From NCBI GenBank assembly GCA_021299465.1, contig JAJTHB010000003.1, forward strand, positions 1-42,839: DNA of 42,839 nt, given 5' to 3'. Source of the DNA: Rickettsiales bacterium (GTDB lineage: Bacteria; Pseudomonadota; Alphaproteobacteria; Rickettsiales; SXRF01). The notes beneath the pieces were generated by a model. The model ran no database searches. It had not been told where the DNA came from and was given only the letters and a program-made list of their open reading frames with translations. Of this stretch, positions 16,431-25,246 are shown piece by piece; the first letter of the stretch is position 1; each line of letters opens with the position of its first letter. A program made the position numbers and the translations under genes.

Positions 16431-16482
16431 ATCATCCCGAGCGGGAGCATTGTCGATAAAAACTCCTGATTGAGGCGAGAAT

Positions 16483-16590
16483 AATCCCGATCGGGATTCT
16501 GCTTTGCTCCAACACTTCGGGATTTTCGAATAGTTCAACCGTCAAGGAATGCTTGACGGTTCCCAGTATGTGCAAATTTTGCACATACTG
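16483..16590. repeat. Palindrome cluster between convergent genes
   Basis: Three exact palindromic units in 108 bp: AATCCCGATCGGGATT (16483-16498); AACCGTCAAG / CTTGACGGTT with a 5-nt loop (16537-16561); and CAGTATGTGCAAA / TTTGCACATACTG with a 1-nt centre (16564-16590). A weaker CCCGAGCGGG lies at 16437-16446. None has a good T-run, so simple terminators do not explain them all. Confidence 0.75.
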
Positions 16591-16596
16591 ATGCGC

Positions 16597-16914
16597 TTAC
16601 TTCTTGGCTGAATAGCGGATACGTTTCGGCAGGCGCCCTTCTTCCAGCTGCTGCCCTACCAAATCATCGCGCACGTCGGCGAGCTCATACAACCGCTGCG
16701 TCATTCCCAAAATGAAAAGCGCCGTCGCATATATACCCATGGAAACGCCCGCATCTCCTTTTTCCACTTTACGAAGCGTGGTTCGCGTCACCAACATCCG
16801 TTCTGCCATTAGCGCAGTTGGGATGCGGCGACGTATACGTGCGGTGCGAATGTCGTCACCTAATTTAGCAAGCGCTCGCTTTACTGGCAGTGGCATAGGT
16901 GGGTTAACACGCAT
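16597..16914 (-). CDS. HipB-like XRE-family regulator, orphan
   Basis: A 105-aa helix-turn-helix protein (DIRTARIRRRIPTALMAERM, VTRTTLRKVEKGDAGVSMG) of the kind found upstream of hipA genes. No hipA follows it here, so it is either an orphan regulator or the remnant of a second toxin-antitoxin pair. A 14-bp perfect inverted repeat upstream of its start suggests self-control. It starts at the ATG at 16914; the spacing to its operator is 12 bp. Confidence 0.8.
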   Translation of the reverse strand: MRVNPPMPLPVKRALAKLGDDIRTARIRRRIPTALMAERMLVTRTTLRKVEKGDAGVSMGIYATALFILGMTQRLYELADVRDDLVGQQLEEGRLPKRIRYSAKK

Positions 16915-17292
16915 AATATCCTCTTATGTCTATTACTATAGGCACTATATCATATAATGAGCATAGTAATAGACATTAAATGTATTACTCACGAGTTTAG
17001 TTGTCCGGAGTTTCCGGATAACTGGCGCAAATAGAGCAATCTACATTTTTGAAACCAGCGTCGCTTTTTAGAAGCGTCATGGTAGCTCCTCCTGCAGCAT
17101 GGTAGGGGAGAATTCGAGTATAATTAAAAGCTCACAGAAATCCACAAGAAGCTCTGGATAAAAACCTGTCTTAATCTTGGACACTCAGCGCCTTATTTCG
17201 TTTCGTAAAATGTCGTGGTGTGTTGTGAATTTCCTTGTTGATTCGTTCCTTTGCTGTATTTTCTTAAGCGCAAGAAACCGTAAGGGCTTCAT
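16915..17292. other. Intergenic region upstream of the hsd operon
   Basis: Contains the operator at 16926-16976, an imperfect stem GTTGTCCGG / CCGGATAAC near 17000-17023, an isolated TATAAT (17119-17124) without a good -35, a motif ATTTCGTTTCGT near 17195-17206 that recurs inverted at 25442-25453, and a TTCTTAAGCGCAAGAAACCG stretch shared with 12036-12054. No gene is supported before 17293. Confidence 0.45.
16926..16976. promoter_or_regulatory. Operator of the orphan HipB-like gene
   Basis: ATGTCTATTACTAT (16926-16939) and ATAGTAATAGACAT (16963-16976) are exact reverse complements with 23 bp between, lying over the likely promoter of the minus-strand gene. Confidence 0.7.
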
Positions 17293-17472
17293 ATGAAAAC
17301 CGAAATTTTGACCATTGACGAAGTTGCTGAATACCTGAAACTCAAGCTCAAGACTGCGTATGCGCTGGTCGCACGTGGCGACATTCCTGGCTTTAAGGTT
17401 GGTGGGCAATGGCGCTTCCGCAAAAGCGAAATTGATCGATGGATTGTGCAGCAGGAGAAGAAACGCGCATGA
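17293..17472 (+). CDS. Excisionase-family helix-turn-helix protein, first gene of the hsd operon
   Basis: A 59-aa protein that is almost entirely one winged-HTH of the excisionase/MerR-like kind: ILTIDEVAEYLKLKLKTAYA, then GDIPGFKVGGQWRFRKSEID, then a basic tail. The ATGA at 17469-17472 joins its stop to the hsdR start, so it is part of the restriction operon. Such proteins often act as small regulators or accessory DNA-binding factors; timing expression of the nuclease or island excision are both possible. The ATG at 17293 has AAGGG about 8 bp upstream. Confidence 0.85.
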   Translation: MKTEILTIDEVAEYLKLKLKTAYALVARGDIPGFKVGGQWRFRKSEIDRWIVQQEKKRA

Positions 17473-20234
17473 CCGAGCTGAACCAAAACCCTGAGCAAAT
17501 TGCGCGCGATAAAATCGATGCCATGCTGAAAGAAGCTGGCTGGGTGGTTCAGCCTGCTAAGAAAATTGATTTCGGTGCGGGGCTTGGTATTGCCGCGCGC
17601 GAATACCAAACGGATGTCGGTCCGGTAGATTATGCGCTATTTGTCGGCCAGAAGGCTGTTGGTGTAATCGAAGCCAAACCCGAAGACTGGGGACATAAAA
17701 TCACCACCGTGGAAGAGCAATCGACCGGCTACGCCACTGCCAAACTCAAATGGGTGAATAACAAAGAGCCGCTGCCCTTCGTGTATGAAAGCACTGGTGC
17801 CATCACCCGCTTTACCGATGGACGCGATCCGAAGCCACGCTCCCGCGAGGTATTCACCTTCCATCGTCCCGAAACGCTGCAGGAATGGGCGCAGCAAAAG
17901 ACATCCCTACGCGGGCGCTTGCAGAATATGCCACCGCTTAAGCCAGATCGCCTGCGCGATTGCCAGATCATTGCCATCAATAACCTCGAGCAATCCTTCA
18001 AAGAAGGTAAGCCGCGCGCGCTGGTGCAAATGGCCACCGGTTCCGGCAAAACCTTCACCGCTATCACCTCGGTGTATCGCCTGCTGAAACACGCCGATGC
18101 CAAGCGCATCCTGTTTCTGGTGGATACCAAAAACCTCGGCGAGCAGGCCGAGCAGGAATTCATGTCGTACCTGCCCAACGACGAAAACCGCAAATTCACT
18201 GAGCTTTATACCGTCCAGCGCCTGAAATCATCCTTCGCCGCGAAGGACGCGCAGGTGTGCATCAGCACCATCCAGCGCATGTATTCTATGCTCAAGGATG
18301 AAGAATTCGACGAATCGCTGGAGATCGAAAACCCCGCCGAGCGCATGGTGCTGCCCAAGCAGCCCGTGCCAGTGGCGTATAACCCCAAAATCCCGATTGA
18401 GTTTTTTGACTTCATCTTCATCGATGAATGCCACCGCTCGATTTACAACCTCTGGCAACAGGTGCTGGATTATTTCGATGCCTCGCTCATTGGCCTCACC
18501 GCCACGCCGGATAACCGCACCTACGGCTTCTTCCACAAAAACGTGGTGAGCGAATATACGCACGAAAAAGCCGTGGCCGACGGCGTGAATGTCGGCAATG
18601 AAATCTTCATCATCGAAACCGAGCGCACCAAATCCGGTGGCGTGATCAAAGCAGAAACACAAGTGGAACGCCGCGAACGCCTGACCCGCAAGAAACGCTG
18701 GGAACGCAAAGACGAGGACGAAGTCTACAGCGCCACGCAACTGGATCGCGACATTGTGAACCCCGATCAAATCCGGACCGTCATCCGCACGTTTAAGGAA
18801 AAACTGCCCGAGATCTTCCCTGGCCGCAAAGAAGTGCCCAAAACGCTGATCTTCGCCAAAACCGATAGCCATGCGGATGACATCATCCAAACCGTGCGCG
18901 ATGAATTCGGCGAAAGCAACGAGTTCTGCCGCAAAATCACCCACCAAGCCAAAAACCCCAAGGATGAGCTGGCCGCTTTCCGTAATGACTATAACCCACG
19001 CATCGCCGTCACCGTGGATATGATCGCCACCGGCACGGACGTCAAAGCCCTCGAATGCCTGCTCTTTATGCGCGACGTAAAAAGCCGCAACTACTTCGAG
19101 CAAATGAAAGGGCGCGGCACCCGCGTGTTGGAGCATGACGATCTGAAAAAAGTCACCCCATCCGCCACCAGCGCCAAAACCCATTATGTGATTGTGGATG
19201 CCATCGGCGTTACTAAATCCCTCAAAACTGCTAGCCAACCACTCATCACCAAACCCACCGTACCACTGAAAGACCTCGCCATGGGCGTGATGATGGGCGC
19301 GCGAGATGAAGATACCGTCAGTTCGCTCGCCGGTCGCCTTGCGCGGCTGAATAAGCAGCTTGAAGAAAAAGACCAAAAGCGCATCCAGGAAAAAACTGGC
19401 GGCATCACGCTGACCGATATTGTTAGCGGCCTCATTGCCGCCATTGACCCTGACCGCGTGGAAATTAAAGCCCGCGAGATCGCCAAGCTCCCCGCCAGCG
19501 TGGAGCCAGACGAAACCCAGCGCGAAAACGCGCAAGGCGAGCTGGTGAAGCAAGCCGCTAGCATACTCAACGGCGAGTTGATCGAACTGCTCGACACCAT
19601 CCGCCGCGACAAAGAGCAAATCATAGACCATGAGAACCTCGATGAAGTGAAGGTGGCAGAGTGGGCAGGCGACCAGAAAGAAAACGCCGCCGCCATGGTG
19701 CAGGACTTCAAGGAATATCTGGAAGCGAACCGCGACGAGATCGAGGCGCTGCATATCTTTTACAGCCAACCCGCCCGCCGACGCGAGGTGACGTATGACA
19801 TGATCAAAAGCCTGTTCGAGAAGCTAAAATCCGACAGGCCAAAGCTCGCCCCCATCCGCGTGTGGCGTGCCTATGCGCTGTTGGATGAGGTGAAGGGTGA
19901 AGACCCCGCGAATGAACTCACCGCGCTGGTGTCGCTGGTGCGCCGCGCCTGCGGCATTGATGCCACCGTGGTGCGCTACGCCGATGTGGTGCGCCGCAAT
20001 TTCCAAAACTGGATCATGAAGCGGCACAGCGGCAACGGCGAGAAATTCACCAACGAGCAGATGGAATGGCTGCACATGATCCGCGACCATATCATCAACT
20101 CATTCCATATCGACCGCAGCGATTTAGAAACCGCGCCCTTCGATGCCCAAGGCGGCCTTGGCAAGTTGTATCAACTATTCGGCGAAAAGATGGACAGCCT
20201 CCTCGATGAGCTCAACGAGGTGATGGCGGCATGA
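17469..20234 (+). CDS. hsdR: Type I restriction enzyme, R (motor and nuclease) subunit
   Basis: A 921-aa EcoEI-like HsdR. The N-terminal PD-(D/E)xK nuclease shows D-Y-A-L-F-V-G and VIEAKPED near residues 55-75. The SF2 translocase has Walker A MATGSGKTF (residue 188 on), the DECH box (from D319), GLTATPD, IATGTDVKALECLLF and the arginine-finger region QMKGRGTR. The C-terminal domain resembles EcoEI_R_C and docks to the methyltransferase. The ATG at 17469 overlaps the HTH gene stop; an upstream in-frame ATG (17439) would lie within that gene. The stop overlaps hsdS by ATGA. All motifs are intact. Confidence 0.96.
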   Translation: MTELNQNPEQIARDKIDAMLKEAGWVVQPAKKIDFGAGLGIAAREYQTDVGPVDYALFVGQKAVGVIEAKPEDWGHKITTVEEQSTGYATAKLKWVNNKEPLPFVYESTGAITRFTDGRDPKPRSREVFTFHRPETLQEWAQQKTSLRGRLQNMPPLKPDRLRDCQIIAINNLEQSFKEGKPRALVQMATGSGKTFTAITSVYRLLKHADAKRILFLVDTKNLGEQAEQEFMSYLPNDENRKFTELYTVQRLKSSFAAKDAQVCISTIQRMYSMLKDEEFDESLEIENPAERMVLPKQPVPVAYNPKIPIEFFDFIFIDECHRSIYNLWQQVLDYFDASLIGLTATPDNRTYGFFHKNVVSEYTHEKAVADGVNVGNEIFIIETERTKSGGVIKAETQVERRERLTRKKRWERKDEDEVYSATQLDRDIVNPDQIRTVIRTFKEKLPEIFPGRKEVPKTLIFAKTDSHADDIIQTVRDEFGESNEFCRKITHQAKNPKDELAAFRNDYNPRIAVTVDMIATGTDVKALECLLFMRDVKSRNYFEQMKGRGTRVLEHDDLKKVTPSATSAKTHYVIVDAIGVTKSLKTASQPLITKPTVPLKDLAMGVMMGARDEDTVSSLAGRLARLNKQLEEKDQKRIQEKTGGITLTDIVSGLIAAIDPDRVEIKAREIAKLPASVEPDETQRENAQGELVKQAASILNGELIELLDTIRRDKEQIIDHENLDEVKVAEWAGDQKENAAAMVQDFKEYLEANRDEIEALHIFYSQPARRREVTYDMIKSLFEKLKSDRPKLAPIRVWRAYALLDEVKGEDPANELTALVSLVRRACGIDATVVRYADVVRRNFQNWIMKRHSGNGEKFTNEQMEWLHMIRDHIINSFHIDRSDLETAPFDAQGGLGKLYQLFGEKMDSLLDELNEVMAA

Positions 20235-21607
20235 ATGAAACAAACAAAGATATACCTGCAAGCTGGCTACTCGTTAGCCTTGATAAGCTCGGAAAAATAG
20301 AATGGGGAAACACATCCATCACAAAAAAGTCTTATGTTGAAAAAGGTGTAGTAGCTTTTAGTGCTACAGGTCCAGACGGTTTCTTGCCTGAGGCAGAATG
20401 GTTCGGCCCTGGCATTGTAGTTTCCGCCATAGGTGCAAACTGCGGCAAATGTTTTTACGCAGACGGTGAATGGGCAACGATAAAAAATACCATCGTATTT
20501 CAATCAAATGAAGAATTCGTTCTGAGCAAATTTCTCTATTACCAACTCGACGGGCAGAGAAACTGGTATATTTCTGGCTCTGGTCAGCCTTTCATAACCC
20601 TAAAAACAGCTAGAGAAAAGGAAGTTGTCCTTCCTCCGCTCAACGAACAAAAACGGATTGTGGCGAAGATTGAGGAATTATTCTCCGAGCTGGAAAGCGG
20701 TATCGAGAGCCTCAAAACCGCCCGCGAGCAACTGAAAATCTATCGCCAAGCCGTCCTCAAACACGCCTTCGAAGGCAAACTCACCGCCGCATGGCGCGAG
20801 AAAAACAAAGACAAACTCGAATCCGCCGAACAACTCCTGAAACGAATGGGAACAGAGCGGATCAAGCAAGCTAATTTGGCTGACCTACCAGCGTCATGGG
20901 CTTGGATTAAATCGACTGCATTATTTAGCATGGTTACAAGCGGGTCGCGTGGCTGGGCGAAGTATTATTCAGATAATGGCGCGCTGTTTATCCGTATTGG
21001 CAACCTTGATTTTGATTCTCTAAAACTTGATCTTGCCGACATACAATATGTTTCGCCTCCCGCTAGCGCGGAAGGATCAAGAACAAGAGTCCAAGAGGGA
21101 GATTTCTTGTTCTCGATCACAGGATATTTGGGCATGTTTGCCATCGCCCCAAAACTCGACGAAGCATATGTTAATCAGCATATAGCACTCGCACGACCCT
21201 GTGACGGGTTTAACAAAGAATATGTTGGCTATTACATTACTTCAAAAACTGGCGGTCATTACTACCTAAACGGCTTAACGAAGGGGGCTGTAAAAGCTGG
21301 TCTTCGCCTTGATGATATTCGTTCATTCCCTGTGCCTATGTGCAGTATTGCTGAACAGGAAGAAATTGTAGGGCAAATCAAGCAAACGCTTTCGGTAATA
21401 GAAAATCTGGAAAGTACTATTGAAGCAGAACTCCAAAAATCCGAAGCCCTGCGCCAATCAATCCTAAAAAAAGCCTTCTCCGGCCAACTCGTCGCCCAAA
21501 ACCCCGCCGATGAACCCGCCAGCCTCCTCCTCGAACGCATTCGCAGCGAAAAAGCCACCCCCAAACCCACCACCAAAAAACCAAAAGAAAAGAGTAAAGC
21601 CGCATGA
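20231..21607 (+). CDS. hsdS: Type I restriction-modification, S (specificity) subunit
   Basis: A 458-aa HsdS with two target-recognition domains (about residues 5-140 and 210-385), each followed by a conserved coiled-coil spacer: LPPLNEQKRIVAKIEELFSE near 137-156 and CSIAEQEEIVGQIKQTLSVI near 375-395. The two TRDs read half-sites of a bipartite DNA target; the sequence cannot be predicted by eye. The TRD parts are more AT-rich than the spacers and the neighbours, as usual for exchangeable TRDs. The C-terminal tail is Lys/Pro rich. Overlaps both hsdR and hsdM by 4 bp. Confidence 0.95.
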   Translation: MNETNKDIPASWLLVSLDKLGKIEWGNTSITKKSYVEKGVVAFSATGPDGFLPEAEWFGPGIVVSAIGANCGKCFYADGEWATIKNTIVFQSNEEFVLSKFLYYQLDGQRNWYISGSGQPFITLKTAREKEVVLPPLNEQKRIVAKIEELFSELESGIESLKTAREQLKIYRQAVLKHAFEGKLTAAWREKNKDKLESAEQLLKRMGTERIKQANLADLPASWAWIKSTALFSMVTSGSRGWAKYYSDNGALFIRIGNLDFDSLKLDLADIQYVSPPASAEGSRTRVQEGDFLFSITGYLGMFAIAPKLDEAYVNQHIALARPCDGFNKEYVGYYITSKTGGHYYLNGLTKGAVKAGLRLDDIRSFPVPMCSIAEQEEIVGQIKQTLSVIENLESTIEAELQKSEALRQSILKKAFSGQLVAQNPADEPASLLLERIRSEKATPKPTTKKPKEKSKAA

Positions 21608-23088
21608 ACACCGCCACCATCATTTCCAAAGTCTGGAGTTTCTGTACCACATTACGCGATGACGGTGTGGGGTATGGCGACTATCTGGAGCAGCTAACTT
21701 ATCTCATTTTCCTGAAAATGGCGGATGAATACTCCAAGCCGCCTTATAATCGCGATGTTGGTATTCCTGCTGTACATAGCTGGCAGAGCTTAAAATCCAA
21801 AAAAGGCGCGGAACTGGAAGTGCATTACGTCACACTGTTGCGCGAGTTGGGCAACAAGGGCGGTATGCTCGGGCAGATATTCACCAAGGCACAAAACAAA
21901 ATCCAAGACCCTGCAAAGCTCTATCGCCTGATCGACATGGTGGACAGCACCGAGTGGATTACGATGGGTGCGGACACGAAGGGCGATATTTACGAGGGAT
22001 TGCTTGAGAAGAACGCGGAAGATACCAAGTCCGGCGCTGGGCAATACTTCACGCCGCGCGCGCTAATTAAGGCCATGGTGGAATGCGTTCGCCCCGAGCC
22101 TGGCAAGACTATCGCCGATCCTGCGTCAGGTACGGGCGGGTTCTTCCTCGCGGCGTATGATTTTTTGGTGGCGAATTATAGCCTTGATAAGAATCAGAAA
22201 AACTTCCTGAAACACGAAACCTTTTACGGCAACGAGATCGTCGCCAACACGCGCCGCCTGTGCTTGATGAATATGTTCCTGCACAATATTGGTGAGATGG
22301 ATGGTGAATCTGCGGTATCACCTAACGATGCGCTTGTGGCACCGAGCGGCAAAACTTTTGACTATGTGCTTGCCAACCCGCCTTTCGGCAAAAAAAGCAG
22401 CATGAGTTTTACCAACGAGGAAGGCGAGCAGGAAACCGACGATCTGACCTATAACCGGCAGGATTTCTGGGCAACCACCTCCAACAAACAGCTGAATTTC
22501 GTGCAGCATATCCGCACCATGCTCAAAACCACTGGGCGCACAGCAGTGGTTGTGCCGGATAACGTCTTATTCGAAGGCGGTGCTGGCGAAACCATTCGCC
22601 GCAAGTTGCTCGAAAACACGGACTTGCACACCATACTGCGCCTTCCCACCGGCATTTTCTACGCCAATGGCGTGAAAGCAAACGTGATCTTCTTCGATAA
22701 CCGTGAGGCTAGCAAGGAACCGTGGACGAAGGAAGTGTGGTATTACGATTACCGCACCAACATCCACCACACGCTCAAAAAGAAAACTATGCGTGCGGAT
22801 GATCTGAGCGACTTTATTGCCTGCTATAACCCTGAAAATCGCCATGCACGCAAAGAAACATGGAGTGCAGAATCTGCACCCGAAGGCCGCTGGCGCAAGT
22901 TCAGTTATCAGGAGCTGATCGCACGTGACAAAACCAGCCTCGATATTTTCTGGCTGAAAGACAAAAGCCTGAGCGATCTGGATAACCTGCCAGAGCCGGA
23001 TGTGCTGGCCACCGAGATCATCGATAACCTTGAGGCAGGTCTGAATAGCTTCCGCGAGATTCTTGGGGCGTTGGAGAAGGCTGCTTGA
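21604..23088 (+). CDS. hsdM: Type I restriction-modification, M (adenine methyltransferase) subunit
   Basis: A 494-aa HsdM that makes N6-methyladenine. The N-terminal helical domain (SKVWSFCTTLRDDGVGYGDYLEQLTYLIFLKM) is followed by the SAM-binding motif I in ADPASGTGGFFL (near residue 175) and catalytic motif IV NPPF (near residue 258). The linker GQYFTPRALIKAMV is typical. The order R-S-M, with M last, is less common than R-M-S. All domains are complete, so the host DNA should be modified. Overlaps hsdS by ATGA; 152 bp of structured DNA follow before the next, convergent gene. Confidence 0.96.
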   Translation: MNTATIISKVWSFCTTLRDDGVGYGDYLEQLTYLIFLKMADEYSKPPYNRDVGIPAVHSWQSLKSKKGAELEVHYVTLLRELGNKGGMLGQIFTKAQNKIQDPAKLYRLIDMVDSTEWITMGADTKGDIYEGLLEKNAEDTKSGAGQYFTPRALIKAMVECVRPEPGKTIADPASGTGGFFLAAYDFLVANYSLDKNQKNFLKHETFYGNEIVANTRRLCLMNMFLHNIGEMDGESAVSPNDALVAPSGKTFDYVLANPPFGKKSSMSFTNEEGEQETDDLTYNRQDFWATTSNKQLNFVQHIRTMLKTTGRTAVVVPDNVLFEGGAGETIRRKLLENTDLHTILRLPTGIFYANGVKANVIFFDNREASKEPWTKEVWYYDYRTNIHHTLKKKTMRADDLSDFIACYNPENRHARKETWSAESAPEGRWRKFSYQELIARDKTSLDIFWLKDKSLSDLDNLPEPDVLATEIIDNLEAGLNSFREILGALEKAA

Positions 23089-23183
23089 TAGGAGCCTCAT
23101 TTCAGTGGGGCAAAAGCTATTATTGTATAGCTAAATAACGAATTGCTTCCAGATCAAGGCGTGGTGTGTATAGTAAATGCATT

Positions 23184-23253
23184 AGGTGCAGGTGAACGCG
23201 CGGCTTCATGTCGGGTGTTTAGAGGTCTAACCATCTAAACCTAGCCTGCACCT
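23184..23253. other. Nested inverted repeats between hsdM and the nuclease gene
   Basis: Outer arms AGGTGCAGG (23184-23192) and CCTGCACCT (23245-23253), inner arms GTTTAGA (23217-23223) and TCTAAAC (23234-23240), all exact. A weaker AGCTAT/ATAGCT stem lies at 23115-23132. The right outer arm runs into the last codons of the nuclease gene. A bidirectional terminator or a structured RNA would fit. Confidence 0.5.
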
Positions 23254-24692
23254 CTTACCCTCTCCAGAGCCAACGTCCGCAGCCACTCTTCCAGCTTGCG
23301 CGTCGCCATCACGTCATCGAAGTTGTAGGTGAGGATGTCTTTTTTCATCTGCTCGCGGCGGTCTTTCAAGGGTTCGAGCAGGTAATTGACGTATTGTACC
23401 ACCGACCACTGCGAGCCGGATTCGTCATCCTGCCATTGGAAATTCACCAGCCCTTCGTTTTTGCAGATAGGCTTCAGGCCATAGCCCATCACCGGCAGCA
23501 CCAACGCTTCTTTGATCGGCTTTTGGATGTCGAATAGCGGCGAATCATCGCCCAGCAGCCACGCCACTGTGGGGTGTTCTTCCATGCCGTAACGCTTAGC
23601 ATAGCGCTTGATGTTGGTGACCTCGTAATTCGAGAAATGGCAGAGAATGAGATCTGGATACTCCGCACGCAGCCGCGCCACTACGTCCAAGAACTCAAGC
23701 CAACCCTGCTGATCCTGCTCGAACCCATCCGTCCACACATATTCGAAGCTCTGACCGTTGTATGGCGGCTTGAGTAGCCCCCAGAGATAAACATGGTCTT
23801 CGCCAGAATCGTTGAGCGGGTTGGCCTCGATGTCAAAATGCACCCAGGTGCCGGTGGGCAGCTGAATATCGCCGATGCGATGTGTCTCATGCGTGAAATA
23901 GGATTTCGCCTGCAACACCGCCCGCAGTTTCTTATCCGTGCCTTTGAGGTAAGGCACATCCGCAATCGCCTCGGGATCGCTGTCGGCCAGCTGGCGGATG
24001 GTGGTGATGCCCTGCGCCTCCAAATGCGGCGCGTTGCGCGAATCAATGCCATACACCAGCGTCAGTTCCTGCTTGGCCTCGAACTCGGGCTTGCAGATGC
24101 CGACATAGCTGCAGAGAGAGCATTTGCTGTGGCTGTAGCGTGCAGGTGGTTTGGTTGGCTGCGCGAGGATCTGGCGCATATCGCCCAGGAACTCGTCGGC
24201 CAGCTTATTGGCTTCATCGCCAATCTCGCTGGTAGTGCCGTTGCCATGAATCACCAGCGCAGGCAACGTACTGCCTAGCATTTTGCGATAGACCGCCAGC
24301 TGAATCTGGATTTCATCTTTGTCACCGCTGCGGGCGAGCTTGGCATCCGCCGCCTGATATTCGCCCGACGGGGTGCGGAGCAGAAAATCAGGATCACCGA
24401 CAATGCCGAGCGCCTCATCCACCAGTTTCGGCTGATAGATAATCTCCGCCCCAGCTTCCATCAGCGCCTTCGTATGTTCCGGCGAAACGGCCTCCACCAC
24501 CTGATGTTCTTTTTCCATCTGGCGTTTGACGTTCCACTCATGGCGCATACCCAACGTCATGATCAACTGGTCAAACGGGTTGGCATCAACCTGTTCCATC
24601 CCTGGCGGCGGGTTATTATCGAACCACACGCGCCGACTGCATGATAACCATGACCGCGCATCGCTGGGCTTGATATGTTTTTGTGTGCTCAT
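23241..24692 (-). CDS. TM0106-family RecB-like nuclease with RNase H-like domain
   Basis: A 483-aa two-domain protein. The N-terminal half is a PD-(D/E)xK (RecB/Cas4-like) nuclease: GDPDFLL, then AADAKLAR with the catalytic D and K, then a Cys cluster KCSLCSYVGICK that with an early Cys (SCSRRVW) would bind a 4Fe-4S cluster. A helix-hairpin-helix stretch (ITTIRQLADSDPEAIADVP) follows. The C-terminal half begins at THVHFDIEANP-like WVHFDIEANP and is a DnaQ/RNase H-type exonuclease. The family is known by sequence, with no well-settled role; it recurs in defence regions. The ATG at 24692 is preferred to a GTG at 24710. Confidence 0.88.
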   Translation of the reverse strand: MSTQKHIKPSDARSWLSCSRRVWFDNNPPPGMEQVDANPFDQLIMTLGMRHEWNVKRQMEKEHQVVEAVSPEHTKALMEAGAEIIYQPKLVDEALGIVGDPDFLLRTPSGEYQAADAKLARSGDKDEIQIQLAVYRKMLGSTLPALVIHGNGTTSEIGDEANKLADEFLGDMRQILAQPTKPPARYSHSKCSLCSYVGICKPEFEAKQELTLVYGIDSRNAPHLEAQGITTIRQLADSDPEAIADVPYLKGTDKKLRAVLQAKSYFTHETHRIGDIQLPTGTWVHFDIEANPLNDSGEDHVYLWGLLKPPYNGQSFEYVWTDGFEQDQQGWLEFLDVVARLRAEYPDLILCHFSNYEVTNIKRYAKRYGMEEHPTVAWLLGDDSPLFDIQKPIKEALVLPVMGYGLKPICKNEGLVNFQWQDDESGSQWSVVQYVNYLLEPLKDRREQMKKDILTYNFDDVMATRKLEEWLRTLALERVRGAG

Positions 24693-24834
24693 GACAACAA
24701 CATACGACACAACACAAACTCTCGCACCGCATTTTGAAAAAGTTGATATTTTGGTAGTGTGGCTACCAATCCGTCACAAAATATAAAGTGGCTTCGGTTG
24801 AGTCTCCGCATTCTAACCACCTGTATTTCCATCA

Positions 24835-24870
24835 AAAAGACTATTGATTGCAGCTGCCAGCTTGTTATCC
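24835..24870 (+). repeat. 36-bp island repeat, copy 3
   Basis: Diverges most (TTGATT in place of TTGACC) but keeps CAGCTGCCAG and TTATCC. It lies 38 bp before the DUF3768 gene, again upstream of a plus-strand gene. Confidence 0.65.
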
Positions 24871-24907
24871 CCTAAGGACAGTAACCAACTGTTTTTATGG
24901 AGGAAAG

Positions 24908-25246
24908 ATGCAGCAAGTGATGGACAAGGCCGCGCGGATTGCGGCGCTGAATGATCGGCTGCGGCAGACATTTTGGGGCGGGAAGATTATGACCACGCCG
25001 GGAGTGAATGAGCTACCGGATGATCTGCAGCTATCTCTATTTCGCGCGGTGGCGGAGTATGATGATTTCACGCCCGACAATGATCCGCATGGCGAGCGGG
25101 ATTTCGGGTGCATCACCATCGCCGGTGAGAAGTTCTTCTGGAAGATTTCCTATTACGACGCCCGGATGGAATTTGGATCAGACGATCCCGCCAACCCGGA
25201 AATCACCACTCGCGTACTGACCATGATGTGTGCGGACGAATACTAA
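24908..25246 (+). CDS. DUF3768 family protein
   Basis: A 112-aa protein matching the DUF3768 pattern, common in alphaproteobacterial plasmids and islands: ARIAALNDRLRQTF, then TPGVNELPDDLQ, then FTPDNDPHGERDFG, FFWKISYYD and a C-terminal TRVLTMMCADEY. No function is known to me. The ATG at 24908 has GGAGGA 5 bp upstream and is chosen over an upstream alternative at 24848. It may be expressed from the 36-bp repeat promoter just upstream. Confidence 0.88.
   Translation: MQQVMDKAARIAALNDRLRQTFWGGKIMTTPGVNELPDDLQLSLFRAVAEYDDFTPDNDPHGERDFGCITIAGEKFFWKISYYDARMEFGSDDPANPEITTRVLTMMCADEY

Noticed and set aside
18228-19769. A 513-codon open frame on the minus strand
   Set aside because: It lies opposite hsdR, whose motifs are all intact; it is a codon-bias shadow with no domain.
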